The notes under the pieces: model-generated | Database searches by the model: none | Told to the model about the DNA's origin: nothing | What the model saw: only the letters and a program-made list of their open reading frames with translations | Position numbers and translations under genes: made by a program | DNA from: Lithobates sylvaticus | Lineage: Eukaryota > Chordata > Amphibia > Anura > Ranidae | Length of the DNA stretch: 64,000 nt | Direction of reading: 5' to 3' | Assembly (NCBI GenBank): GCA_028564925.1 | Contig: CM053030.1 | Location: 3,470,647-3,534,646, forward strand | Part shown: positions 46,230 to 58,414 of the stretch, piece after piece | Position numbering within the stretch: position 1 is the first letter of the stretch | Layout of the letters: each line of letters starts with the position of its first letter

Positions 46230-49200
46230 ATATGCAGAGGAAGGAGAAGAAGGAAACAAAGGCTCCGGTGGAGGAGAAGGAAACAAAGTCTGATGTGGAG
46301 GAGAAGGAAACAAAACCTCAGGTGGGGGAGAAGGAAACAAAACCTCAGGTGTTGGAGAAGGAAACAAAGCCTCGGGTGGGGGAGAAGGAAACAAAGCCTC
46401 GGGTGGGGGAGAAGGAAACAAAACCTCGGGTGGGGGAGAAGGAAACAAAACCTCGGGTGGGGGAGAAGGAAACAAAACCTCGGGTGGGGGAGAAGGAAAC
46501 AAAACCTCGGGTGGGGGAGAAGGAAACAAAGCCTCGGGTGGAGGAGAAGGAAACAAAGGCTCAGGTGGGGGAGAAGGAAACAAAGCCTCAGGTGGGGGAG
46601 AAGGAAACAAAACCTCAGGTGGAGAAGGAAACAAAACCTCAGGTGGAGAAGGAAACAAAACCTCGGGTGGAGGAGAAGGAAACAAAACCTCGGGTGGAGG
46701 AGAAGGAAACAAAACCTCGGGTGGAGGAGAAGGAAACAAAGCCTCGGGTGGAGGAGAAGGAAACAAAGCCTCGGGTGGAGAAGAAGGAAACAAAACCTCA
46801 GGTGGAGAAGGAAACAAAACCTCAGGTGGAGAAGGAAACAAAACCTCAGGTAGAGAAGGAAACAAAACCTCAGGTGGAGAAGGAAACAAAGCCTCGGGTG
46901 GAGGAGAAGGAAACAAAGCCTCGGGTGGAGGAGAAGGAAACAAAGCCTCAGGTGTTGGATAAGGAAACAAAGCCTCGGGTGGGGGAGAAGGAAACAAAGC
47001 CTCGGGTGGAGGAGAAGGAAACAAAGCCTCGGGTGGAGGAGAAGGAAACAAAGCCTCAGGTGTTGGAAAAGGAAACAAAGCCTCGGGTGGGGGAGAAGGA
47101 AACAAAGCCTCGGGTGGAGGAGAAGGAAACAAAGCCTCAGGTGTTGGAAAAGGAAACAAAGCCTCGGGTGGGGGAGAAGGAAACAAAGCCTCGGGTGGAG
47201 GAGAAGGAAACAAAGCCTCGGGTGGGGGAGAAGGAAACAAAACCTCGGGTGGGGGAGAAGGAAACAAAGCCTCGGGTGGAGGAGAAGGAAACTAAGGCTC
47301 AGGTGGGGGAGAAGGAAACAAAGCCTCGGGTGGGGGAGAAGGAAACAAAGCCTCGGGTGGAGGAGAAGGAAACAAAGGCTCGGGTGGAGGAGAAGGAAAC
47401 AAAGGCTCAGGTGGGGGAGAAGGAAACAAAGCCTCAGGTGGAGGAGAAGGAAACAAAGCCTCAGGTGGAGGAGAAGGAAACAAAGCCTCAGGTGGAGGAG
47501 AAGGAAACAAAGCCTCAGGTGGAGGAGAAGGAAACAAAGCCTCAGGTGGAGGAGAAGGAAACAAAGCCTCAGGTGGAGGAGAAGGAAACAAAACCTCAGG
47601 TGGAGGAGAAGGAAACAAAACCTCAGGTGGAGGAGAAGGAAACAAAGCCTCAGGTGGAGGAGAAGGAAACAAAGCCTCAGGTGGAGGAGAAGGAAACAAA
47701 ACCTCAGGTGGAGGAGAAGGAAACAAAGCCTCAGGTGGAGGAGAAGGAAACAAAGCCTCGGGTGGAGGAGAAGGAAACAAAGCCTTGGGTGGGGGAGAAG
47801 GAAACAAAACCTCAGGTGGAGGAGAAGGAAACAAAGCCTCGGGTGGAGGAGAAGGAAACAAAGTCTCGGGTAGGGGAGAAGGAAACAAAACCTCAGGTGG
47901 AGGAGAAGGAAACAAAACCTCAGGTGGAGGAGAAGGAAACAAAGCCTCAGGTGGAGGAGAAGGAAACAAAGCCTCAGGTGGAGGAGAAGGAAACAAAGCC
48001 TCAGGTAGGGGAGAAGTAACAAAACCTCAGGTGGAGGAGAAGGAAACAAAACCTCAGATGGAGGAGAAGGTAATAAAGCCTTGGGTAGAGGAGAAGGAAT
48101 CAAAGCATCAGGTGGGATTGTAGGAAACAAGTCTGAGGGGGGAGGAGAAGGAAACAAAGCCTCGGTGGAGGAGAAGGAAACAAAACCTCGGGTGGGGGAG
48201 AAGGAAACAAAGCCTCGGGTGGAGGAGAAGGAAACAAAGCCTCGGGTGGAGGAGAAGGAAACAAAGCCTCGGGTGGAGGAGAAAGAAAAAAAAACCTCAG
48301 GTGGGGGTGTAGGAAACAAAACCTCAGGTGGGGGAGAAGGAAACAAAGCCTCGGGTGGAGGAGAAGGAAACAAAACCTCAGGTGGAGGAGAAGGAAACAA
48401 AGCCTCAGGTGGAGGAGAAGGAAACAAAGCCTCAGGTGGAGGAGAAGGAAACAAAGCCTCAGGTGGAGGAGAAGGAAACAAAGCCTCAGGTAGGGGAGAA
48501 GTAACAAAACCTCAGGTGGAGGAGAAGGTAATAAAGCCTTGGGTAGAGGAGAAGGAAACAAAGCCTCGGGTGGAGGAGAAGGAAACAAAGCCTTGGGTGG
48601 GGGAGAAGGAAACAAAACCTCAGGTGGAGGAGAAGGAAACAAAGCCTCGGGTGGAGGAGAAGGAAACAAAGTCTCGGGTAGGGGAGAAGGAAACAAAACC
48701 TCAGGTGGAGGAGAAGGAAACAAAACCTCAGGTGGAGGAGAAGGAAACAAAGCCTCAGGTGGAGGAGAAGGAAACAAAGCCTCAGGTGGAGGAGAAGGAA
48801 ACAAAGCCTCAGGTAGGGGAGAAGTAACAAAACCTCAGGTGGAGGAGAAGGAAACAAAACCTCAGATGGAGGAGAAGGTAATAAAGCCTTGGGTAGAGGA
48901 GAAGGAATCAAAGCATCAGGTGGGATTGTAGGAAACAAGTCTGAGGGGGGAGGAGAAGGAAACAAAGCCTCGGTGGAGGAGAAGGAAACAAAACCTCGGG
49001 TGGGGGAGAAGGAAACAAAGCCTCGGGTGGAGGAGAAGGAAACAAAGCCTCGGGTGGAGGAGAAAGAAAAAAAAACCTCAGGTGGGGGTGTAGGAAACAA
49101 AACCTCAGGTGGGGGAGAAGGAAACAAAGCCTCGGGTGGAGGAGAAGGAAACAAAACCTCAGGTGGAGGAGAAGGAAACAAAGCCTCAGGTGGAGGAGAA

Positions 49201-51725
49201 GGAAACAAAGCCTCAGGTGGAGGAGAAGGAAACAAAGCCTCAGGTGGAGGAGAAGGAAACAAAGCCTCAGGTAGGGGAGAAGTAACAAAACCTCAGGTGG
49301 AGGAGAAGGTAATAAAGCCTTGGGTAGAGGAGAAGGAAACAAAGCCTCGGGTGGAGGAGAAGGAAACAAAGCCTTGGGTGGGGGAGAAGGAAACAAAACC
49401 TCAGGTGGAGGAGAAGGAAACAAAGCCTCGGGTGGAGGAGAAGGAAACAAAGTCTCGGGTAGGGGAGAAGGAAACAAAACCTCAGGTGGAGGAGAAGGAA
49501 ACAAAACCTCAGGTGGAGGAGAAGGAAACAAAGCCTCAGGTGGAGGAGAAGGAAACAAAGCCTCAGGTGGAGGAGAAGGAAACAAAGCCTCAGGTAGGGG
49601 AGAAGTAACAAAACCTCAGGTGGAGGAGAAGGAAACAAAACCTCAGATGGAGGAGAAGGTAATAAAGCCTTGGGTAGAGGAGAAGGAATCAAAGCATCAG
49701 GTGGGATTGTAGGAAACAAGTCTGAGGGGGGAGGAGAAGGAAACAAAGCCTCGGTGGAGGAGAAGGAAACAAAACCTCGGGTGGGGGAGAAGGAAACAAA
49801 GCCTCGGGTGGAGGAGAAGGAAACAAAGCCTCGGGTGGAGGAGAAAGAAAAAAAAACCTCAGGTGGGGGTGTAGGAAACAAAACCTCAGGTGGGGGAGAA
49901 GGAAACAAAGCCTCGGGTGGAGGAGAAGGAAACAAAACCTCAGGTGGAGGAGAAGGAAACAAAGCCTCAGGTGGAGGAGAAGGAAACAAAGCCTCAGGTG
50001 GAGGAGAAGGAAACAAAGCCTCAGGTGGAGGAGAAGGAAACAAAGCCTCAGGTAGGGGAGAAGTAACAAAACCTCAGGTGGAGGAGAAGGTAATAAAGCC
50101 TTGGGTAGAGGAGAAGGAAACAAAGCATCAGGTGGGATTGTAGGAAACAAGTCTGAGGGGGGAGGAGAAGGAAACAAAGCCTCGGTGGAGGAGAAGGAAA
50201 CAAAACCTCGGGTGGGGGAGAAGGAAACAAAGCCTCGGGTGGAGGAGAAGGAAACAAAGCCTCGGGTGGAGGAGAAAGAAAAAAAAACCTCAGGTGGGGG
50301 TGTAGGAAACAAAACCTCAGGTGAAGAAGGAAACAAAACCTCAGGTAGAGAAGGAAACAAAACCTCGGGTGGAGGAGAAGGAAACAAAACCTCGGGTGGG
50401 GGAGAAGAAAAAAAGCCTCGGGTGGAGGAGAAGAAAACAGAACCTCAGGTGGAGGAGAAGAAAACAAAGCCTCAGGTGGAGGAGAAGGAAACAAAGCTTC
50501 AGGTGGAGGAGAAGGAAACAAAACCTCAGGTGGAGAAGGAAACAAAACCTCGGGTGGAGGAGAAGGTAATAAAGCCTTCGGTAGAGGAGACGGAAACAAA
50601 ACCTCGGGTGGAGGAGAAGGTAATAAAGCCTTCGGTAGAGGAGACGGAAACAAAACCTCGGGTGGAGGAGAAGGAAACAAAGCCTCGGGTGGAGGAGAAG
50701 GAAACAAAGCATCAGGTGGGATTGTAGGAAACAAGTCTGAGGGGGGAGGAGAAGGAAACAAAGCCTCGGGTGGAGGAGAAGGAAACAAAGCCTCGGGTGG
50801 AGGAGAAGGAAATAAAACCTCGGGTGGGGGAGAAGGAAATAAAACCTTGGGTGGGGGAGAAGGAAACAAAGCCTCGGGTGGGGGAGAAGGTAATAAAGCC
50901 TCGGGTGGAGAAGAAAACAAAGCCTCAGGTGGAGGAGAAGAAAACAAAACCTCAGGTGGAGGAGAAGAAAACAAAACCTCAGGTGGAGAAGAAAACAAAG
51001 CCTCAGGTGGAGGAGAAAGAAAAAAAAAAACTCAGGTGGGGGTGTAGGAAACAAAACCTCAGGTGGCGATGGAAACAAAACCTCAGGTGGGGGAGAAGGA
51101 AACAAAACCTCAGGGGGGGAGAAGGAAACCAAGTCTGAGGTGGGGGAGAAGGAAACAAAACCTCTGGTGGGGAGAAGGAAACAAAGCCTCAGGTGGGGGA
51201 GAAGGAAAAAAAAACTCAGGTGGAGAAGGAAACAAAACCTCAGGTGGGGGAGAAGGAAACAAAACCTCAGGTGGGGGAGAAGGAAACAAAGTCTCGGGTG
51301 GAGGAGAAGGAAACAAAGCCTCAGGTGGGGGAGAAGGAAACAAAGCCTCGGGTGGGGGAGAAGGAAACAAAACCTCAGGTGGGGGAGAAGGAAACAAAGC
51401 CTCGGGTGGAGGAGAAGGAAACAAAGCCTTGGGTGGGGGAGAAGGAAACAAAGCCTCGGGTGGGGGAGAAGGAAACAAAACCTCAGGTGGGGGAGAAGGA
51501 AACAAAGTCTCGGGTGGAGGAGAAGGAAACAAAGCCTCAGGTGGGGGAGAAGGAAACAAAGCCTCGGGTGGAGGAGAAGGAAACAAAGCCTTGGGTGGGG
51601 GAGAAGGAAACAAAGTCTCGGGTGGAGGAGAAGGAAACAAAGCCTCAGGTGGGGGAGAAGGAAACAAAACCTCAGGTGGGGGAGAAGGAAACAAAGCCTC
51701 AGGTGGGGGAGAAGGAAACAAATCT
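46230..51725. repeat. 5.5 kb array of a 27-base unit with higher-order repeats
   Basis: About 200 units of GGTGGAGGAGAAGGAAACAA plus AGCCTCA, including 24-base versions. From about 47780 to 50150 the array repeats itself at about 0.8 kb: the marker GGTGGGATTGTAGGAAAC occurs at 48111, 48919, 49700, 50131 and 50715. The first two gaps are 808 and 781, exactly one unit apart. Frames reading VEEKETKPQ or SPPPEALFP on either strand are artefacts of a nine-codon unit. Confidence 0.93.
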
Positions 51726-52540
51726 AAGGAGCAGCCAGGTGCCTTGGCATTCTCTTTGGAGATAAAGCACCCGTTTTTAAGTTATTGGAAAACTTTCTGT
51801 ACCAGTTGAGTTGATCTGTTTATACTACGGGAGGACACCCGTAATAAACCAAAAACATAACACCCGCGACTGGTTTTTGACTACAGAGTGAAACACAGAA
51901 AATTCCTGTTGCCTGGCTGTGCATGTGAGGGGAACCCAAAAATCCAGCGTCTCCTAAGGGGGGTAGGAGACACTTACTAGGAGTTACTTTACTTTTCACA
52001 TTAAAAAAAACCTTTTTCTCCTAAAAAAAATAACCCTCACACTGCAAGGTTGGCATTGATCCAGATTTAACGAGAAAAGCCAATAGTGATCCCCACCAGA
52101 CATTGCTCCTCCTTCCTTTACACGTTTCACTTCTATGACTGAGCCCATATCTTGGGTTAAACGCATTGGAAAGGCAGAGTCCGGTGGGGATCATCATTCG
52201 CCTTTATGAATAATTCTGGTAGAACGTTGACCCTACAGTCTACAGATTACATTTTGTGGATTGTGTTTGAAGACATCTAAACCTGGATGAAGCGTCTTGG
52301 CTGGTGGACACCGGTGGCTGGTTGTTGCAGTCGGAGTTCCTAAAATATAATCTTGATAGAGCTCAGGTAACACACATGAAGTGCCAGATATATGAGGGGT
52401 CTAGAAAGGACAGGAGCTCGGAGGAGGTCCATCCAGCATGACAACAGCAAGGAGAACATTAAAATCGGGAGGTGCAGTCCCGACATAAGAGCTGAACATT
52501 GAAGGTGGGAAGTCCAAGAGGAAACACAGAGGAGAAAAGA
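51726..52540. other. intergenic, origin unclear
   Basis: It contains CCGTAATAAACC and pyrimidine/A-rich tracts and could be a remnant of some interspersed element. No gene was recognised. Confidence 0.35.
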
Positions 52541-52735
52541 GGTCTCTCTGGTAGAGTTCAGCAAGGTTATAACACACATGGAGACTAGGCTGCAAACCTG
52601 GGCCTCACTACCACTAAATTTAATAGGGCGGGTGAACATATTAAAAAGGATATACCTACATTTTTATATGTCTTTAGGGCATCTCCTGTCTTTTTGTACA
52701 AAAAACTTTTAAAAAAAAATTGATTCTCTGCTATC

Positions 52736-54108
52736 CAGACATGTGCACAACAAAAAAAATTGTTTATTTTCGTTTCGTTTTTTTCGTTTCCGAAAAAAAT
52801 TCTTTTTTTTTCATTTTGTTTTTTTCGTTTCAGTCGATTCGTAACGATTCGTACATTCGTAAGTCGTCGGTGTTCATATTCGTAACGATTCGTACATTCG
52901 TAAGAGTTATTTTTTCGTTGATTCGTTTTTTCGTTAGTTTAATTTTCGGACGCATTCGTATTTATTTGTACATTCGTAACATTCGTAGATTCGTAATCGG
53001 AGCATAATTCATAATTTTATGTAATGTGTATGCTATTATTACATTTTAATAATTTACGAATCGAAAAAAAAAGTTACGAATCGAAAAAAAAGTTACTAAT
53101 GTACGAATTTTTTTGTTCAATAGAGACACGGAAGATTACAAATCGAAAAAAAAAAAAAGTTACAAATTTTAAAAAAAGTTATGAATCGAAAAAAAAAAGT
53201 TACGTATCGAAAAAAAAGTTACGAATGTACGAATTTTTTGGTTCAATAGAGACACGGAAAATTACAAATCGAAAACAAAAACAAAAAAGTTACAAATTGA
53301 AAAAAAAGTTACGAATCAAAAAAAGTTACGAATGTACGAATTTTTTTGTTCAATAGAGACACGGAAAATTACAAATCGAAAAAAAAAAAAAAAAAAGTTA
53401 CGAATCGAAAAAAAAGTTACGAATCGAAAAAAAAGTTACGAATGTATGAATTTTTTTGTTCAATAGAGACACGGAAAACTACAAATCGAAAAAAAAAAAA
53501 AAAAAAAAGTTACGAATTGAAAAAAAAGTTACGAATTGAAAAAAAAAAGTTACGTATCGAAAAAAAAGTTACGAATGTACGAATTTTTTGGTTCAATAGA
53601 GACACGGAAAATTACAAATCGAAAAAAAAAAAAAATAAAAAAAAGTTAGGAATCGAAAAAAAAAGTTAGGAATCGAAAAAAAAAGTTACGAATGTACGAA
53701 TTTTTTGGTTCCACAGAGACACGGAAAATTACAAATCGAAAAAAAAAATAAAAAAAAGTTAAGAATCGAAAAAAAGTTACGAATCGAAAAATAAGTTACG
53801 AATGTACACATTTTTTTTGTTCAATCCATTCGAAGCACGTTAAGCAGCACCATTGTAAGGGACACGGAAAATTACCAATTCAACAAAAAAATAAAGTTAC
53901 GAATGTACGAATTTTTTCGTTCGTTTTCATTTTTCGGATTTTCTTCATTAGTACATTCGTTGTTTCTAATTTTATTTTTTTGGGATTTTCGTTGTTTTTC
54001 GTATTTGTAAGATTCGAATGATTCGTTCATTCGTACGAAAACTAACGAACGAAAATAACGAAAAAAAAAGGAAAAACGAAAAAAAACGAAACGAATTGCA
54101 CATGTCTA
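52736..54108. mobile_element. hAT-like low-complexity element, copy 3, in the LINE
   Basis: AGACATGTGCAC and its mirror are flanked by the perfect 8-base duplication CTGCTATC (52728-52735 and 54109-54116). The interior is six or more copies of a loose block of about 110 bases containing GAATTTTTT, TTCAATAGAGACACGGAAAA and AAAGTTACGAATC. Confidence 0.88.
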
Positions 54109-54609
54109 CTGCTATCCTCCTTCCTCTGGCAGGGGGCTAACCCCAGAATAGCGAAGGCTTCCCTGCAGGCCGCTAAGGTCGACGGGGGACTAGCCTGCCC
54201 AAACCTGCGACAATACTTCATAGCAGCTCAGCTGGCATATGTCCACGATTGGTTTCTAGGGGCCTCCTCATCCTGCTCCACCGCCTTACTGAATGCCCTT
54301 GCTGGGGCTGGAACCTCGCATTTTGCATAGAACTATACCAAAACGTTGCTCCCGTGGTTCCCCAATAGAAGTAAGCTGGTTAGCCTGGCACGAGGGGAAT
54401 AAGGTAATCACAAACATGGGAGGGGTGTCACCAAAACCCCCCCCCCTATGGCACAACCCCAATTTCTTGGAGCTTCTGGGTCACCCTGATTCACTGTGGT
54501 GGACACGGCTGGGTGTCACCCACGCTGCTCACTTATTCGCCAACAACGTATTCATCTCCTTCGAGGACCTGAAAGCAAGGTGTGGTGTAACAAATAAATA
54601 ATTTTTTAA

Positions 54610-55591
54610 CCCCTTCATTACCCGCCCATAGTCATATGACACCCACATGGTGGATCTTCCATCCTGGGTGGGCGTCATATGACGTGCTCCCATTCCCGGC
54701 CGCCTGGGGGGCGCACGCGCCCGCGGCGTCGCTCGGGACCCGGTGCGGGTGCCCGGCTGCCTCGATGTCCGCCGGGCACCCGCGATTGCCCGTTAAAACA
54801 ACGGGACCATGCGGGACCGTGGAGCTGTGTGTGTGTAATGATGGGGTGTAAACACACAGCTCCACGTCCTGTCAGCGGGGAGGAGACCGATCATGTGACC
54901 CCAGTACGGAGGAACACATGATCGGTCTCCTCCCCTTGAGTCCCCCCTCCCCCCACAGTTAGAATCACACATATAGGGACACACATTAACCCCTACAGCG
55001 CCCCCTCCCTGCCAGTCACATTTACACAGTAATCAATGCAATTTTATAGCAACGATCGCTGTGTAAATGTGAATGGTTCCAAAAATGTGTCAAAAGTGTC
55101 CAAAGTGTCCGCCGCAATGTCGCAGTCACGAAAAAAAAAAATCGCAGATTGCCGCCATTACTAGAAAAAATGCAATAAATCTATCCCCTATTTTGTAGAC
55201 GCTATAACTTTTGCGCAAACCGATCAATATACGCTTATTGTGATTTTTTTTACCAAAAATATGTAGAAGAATACGTATCGACCTAAACTGAGGAAAAAAA
55301 TAGTTTTTTTTTTTTAAAAAATGGGATATTTATTATAGCAAAAAGTAAAAAATATTGTGTTTTTTTTCAAAATTGTCGCTCTTCTTTTGTTTATAGCGCA
55401 AAAAATAAAAACCGCAGAGGTGATCAAATACCACCAAAAGAAAGCTCTATTTGTGGGGAAAAAAAGGACGTCAATTTTGTTTGGGTGTAACGTCGCACGA
55501 CCGCGCAATTGTCAGTTTAAAGCGACGCAGTGCCGAATCGCAAAAAGGGGCCTGGTAAGGAAGGGTGAAAAATGGCCCGGTGCTGAAGCGG
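54610..55591 (-). mobile_element. TTAA-target non-autonomous element, copy b (982 bp), in the LINE
   Basis: Flanked by TTAA at 54606-54609 and 55592-55595, reverse orientation relative to copy a. It shares the block TATAGCGCAAAAAATAAAAA and AAAGAAAGCTCTATTTGTG. LINE coding sequence continues directly on both sides. Confidence 0.82.
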
Positions 55592-56344
55592 TTAAATACC
55601 TCCTACTACGCCACGCCGCCCGTGCTCAGTTTCATGGCCTGACCCAGGAGCTCATTGAAACACCCATGGAGGTGCTGTTGTCGTGCCCTGATATTGCAAA
55701 ACTAGTCACGACCATCTACTCCCGACTGCAGACGGCGGGGGCTAACCCCTTTCGTGTTGCACAGCGGAAGTGGATGGCAGACATCCCTGGGCTATCTGAG
55801 GAAGGTTGGGAGGAGGCCTCGGAGGTCTGTTTTTTGGACCTTACCGGGTCTAATGACCAGTATGTGCAGTTTAAATTTATACATCAGCTCCATTACACTC
55901 CAGCCCGCCTTGCCCGTATGGGGTATGACTCCGGGGCCCCCTGCCCTAGATGTTATTGGACTGATGCTGGTTACATACATATGTTCTGGTCTTGTCCAGT
56001 CCTGTCGGAGTTCTGGACGGAAGTATTCTCATTCTTCTTGAGAACACCCTACACCTAGTGGTCCCCCGCACTCCTGAGGTTGGGCTTTTGGGGGTCTTGA
56101 ATGACTTCATACACAGAACCCATAAACGAACCCTGGTTCGAATAATTATTCTAGAAAATGAATACTGTTGCAGTGGAAGACCGGAGTGTTCAAATGTTGT
56201 TCCGTATGATAAATAAGGTTATACCAATCTTTAAACTCATTTACAAGGGCGGGGCCTGCTCTAAAAAAATTCATCAAGATCTGGCAGCCTTGGCTTGATA
56301 TAGAAGACTCTTTCTGGAAAGATACCCCGCTTTCTCAACAATAG

Positions 56345-57315
56345 GTGGTCTCATCCCTGCGCCCCCCCCCCCACCCCAAAGCACCTTGTCCCCATGTGGA
56401 TGAGGACAAGGGCCTCTTTCCGACAACCCTGGCCGTTGGTTGTCGGGTCTGCGGGCGGGGGGCTTATCGGAATCCGGGAGCCCCCTTTAATAAGGGGGCT
56501 CCCAGATACCGGCCCCCCACCCTATGTGAATGAGTATGGGGTACGATGTACCCCTACCCATTCACCTGAGGGAAAAAAGTGTAAAAAAAAAAACACAATT
56601 TTTTTAAATACTTTATTGCACAGCTCCGGGGATCTTCTCCCGTCTTGGGGGGGTCTTCTCACCGGACTCCTCCGCTATCTTCTGCTAGCTCTTTTACTAG
56701 CAGAGGAGCCCGGCTTTCTCCTTCGTCACTGCCGCCGTAGTCTGGGGGTCTTGTTCCGACTTCGGGGTTCTTGTCCCACTCTTCTGTTTATCTTGCCGGG
56801 CCTCCGCTTTCTTCTTCCAGCTCTTTTACTCGTGGTGGCCCGGGCTTCTGTCGCCATCGCCGCCTTCTTCTTCTTCTTTCTTCCGATGTTGACTCGTCGC
56901 TGTCTCCTCTTCTAATGGCTCAGACGTGTTGCGCTGCCAGTTATATAGGGACAAGGGGCGGGGCCACCGACTCATGTCACATGGTGACCCCCGCCCCCAT
57001 ATGATGTCACAATCCCGGAGGATGCTGGGACTGTGGCATCATATGGGGGAGGGGTCACCAGAAGGCGGCAGCAGAAGCCCAGGCCACCGCCAGTAAAAGA
57101 GCTGGAAGAAGAAAGCGGAGGCCCGGCAAGAAGAACAGAAGAGTGGGACAAGACCCCCGAAATCGGAACAAGACCCCCAGGCGACGACGACGGCGAAGGA
57201 GAAAGCCGGGCTCCTCCGCTAGTAAAAAAGCTAGCAGAAGATAGCGGAGGAGTCCGGTGAGAAGGGCCCCCAAGGCGAAAGAAGACCCCCGGAGCTGTGC
57301 AATAAAGTATTTTAA
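56345..57315. mobile_element. second foldback element, related to the one at 15198
   Basis: The left part repeats CAAAGCACCTTGTCCCCATG and GGGCTTATCGGAATC of the 15.2 kb element. The core is a palindrome centred near 57010 (GAAGAAGAAAGCGGAGGCCC mirrors GGGCCTCCGCTTTCTTCTTC). AATAAAG signals face outward at both ends of the core, and TATATAA words lie near 56940 on minus. The outer ends are missing. Confidence 0.65.
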
Positions 57316-58033
57316 CCACATGCCGACTGCGCCATAGTCGAAAGACGTCTACAGCGCGGTCGGCTTATCCTACGGACGTCCTCCCAGAAACTTGCTCCCG
57401 CGCGTCCCCTGGGGCGCGCACTTGGGAACATCCGTGACCGCCGGGTCCCGAGGACCCGACGCATCACGGATCACGGTAAACGGCCGCTGATAGCGGCCGT
57501 TTACCACGGAGCGATCACATGTACACAAACTGACATCACGTCATGACGCCGGTTCCTCCCTCCCCTCTCTGTACCGATCGGTACAGTGAGAGGGGAGAAG
57601 CGGAAAGGGGGAGAGACGGGACCAGCGCTGTGGGCTGGATGTGTAGTGCCCACAGCGCTGGTCAGTGCCTGCAATACTCTGCCACCACTGTGCAATGCTC
57701 TGCCACCACTGTGCAATGCTCTGCCACCACTGTGCAATACTCTGCCAATACTCTGCCAATACTCTGCAATAAATTTTAATAGAAACAAAGAATTTTTATT
57801 TATTTTTTTTAACGAATTTTCAGTATATTTTGATTTATAGCGCAAAAAATAAAAAACCCAGCGGTGATTAAATGCCACCAAAAGAAAGCTCTATTTGTGT
57901 GAAAAAAAGGACAACAAATGTATTTGGGTACAGTGTTGCATGACTGAGTAATTGTCATTCAAAGTGTGAGAGCACCGAAAGCTGAAAATTGGTCTGGTTA
58001 GGAAGGGGGTTTAACTGCCCAGTGGGTAAGTGG
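57316..58033 (-). mobile_element. TTAA-target non-autonomous element, copy c (718 bp)
   Basis: Flanked by TTAA at 57312-57315 and 58034-58037; ends CCACATGCCGACTGC and GTGGGTAAGTGG. Shares TATAGCGCAAAAAATAAAAA and CACCAAAAGAAAGCTC with copies a and b. It carries a short array, CTGCCACCACTGTGCAATGC, near 57675-57760. It is the most diverged copy. Confidence 0.75.
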
Positions 58034-58037
58034 TTAA

Positions 58038-58262
58038 ACAATCGTGTGTCAGCAAGTCCGTTCATTTCAAAAGTCCCGCGAACTAGCACACAGACGGTGG
58101 GATTGTCCGCCAGACTCCCGAGTCCGGCGGACAATTTTAAGTCAAAACTTCAAACGAAGTCCGCCGGACTTTTGGGAACAAAAAGTCCGCCGGAGCCCCA
58201 CACACGGTCGGATTGTCCCCAATCCTTGCCGGAAAGTCCGATCGTGTGTACGCGGCATGACG
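58038..58262. mobile_element. fragment of the GTGTACGCGGCAT element family
   Basis: It ends CGATCGTGTGTACGCGGCATG and has GTCCGCCGGACTTTTGGG and related mirrored words inside. Same family as 39036-39415. The left end looks cut. Confidence 0.55.
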
Positions 58263-58412
58263 TGTATGAAGAGTGCAAAACAGGAGATATACCCCACTGT
58301 GACTTACCGATTGGACCCTGTGTGGTTCACAAACAGTTTTCTGACTAAACTTTCAGATAAGTTTCCTCCTCCGTTGAGGAATGTGGGAATAAAGACCTAT
58401 GGTCACAAGAAG
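58263..58412. other. short spacer, nothing recognised
   Basis: Possibly continuous with 59889 onward once the TA element between them is removed (ACAAGAAGTAAGCC). No identity found. Confidence 0.4.
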
Positions 58413-58414
58413 TA

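Larger units (their letters stand above)
52545..56344 (+). mobile_element. L1/Tx1-type LINE, 5'-truncated, split by two later insertions
   Basis: Three pieces (52545-52735, 54109-54609, 55592-56344) carry the late part of ORF2 in order: SLPLNLIGRVNILKRIYLPT and ASLQAAKVDGGLACPNLRQY in the post-RT region, then the C-terminal zinc-knuckle-like region with CPRCYWTDAGYIHMFWSCP. The sequence resumes across each inserted element. Stops and frame changes are present after 56058, so it is dead. The reverse transcriptase core is missing. Confidence 0.82.

Noticed and set aside
46008-46230. Possible gene start before the 5.5 kb array
   Set aside because: About 70 residues with no recognised domain, running straight into the repeat; no promoter or splice evidence.
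46232-48019. A 595-residue open frame of repeated VEEKETKPQ, and mirrored SPPPEALFP frames
   Set aside because: The 27-base unit is nine codons, so frames stay open on both strands and in several frames at once. No start context, exon signals or non-repeat domain supports a protein.
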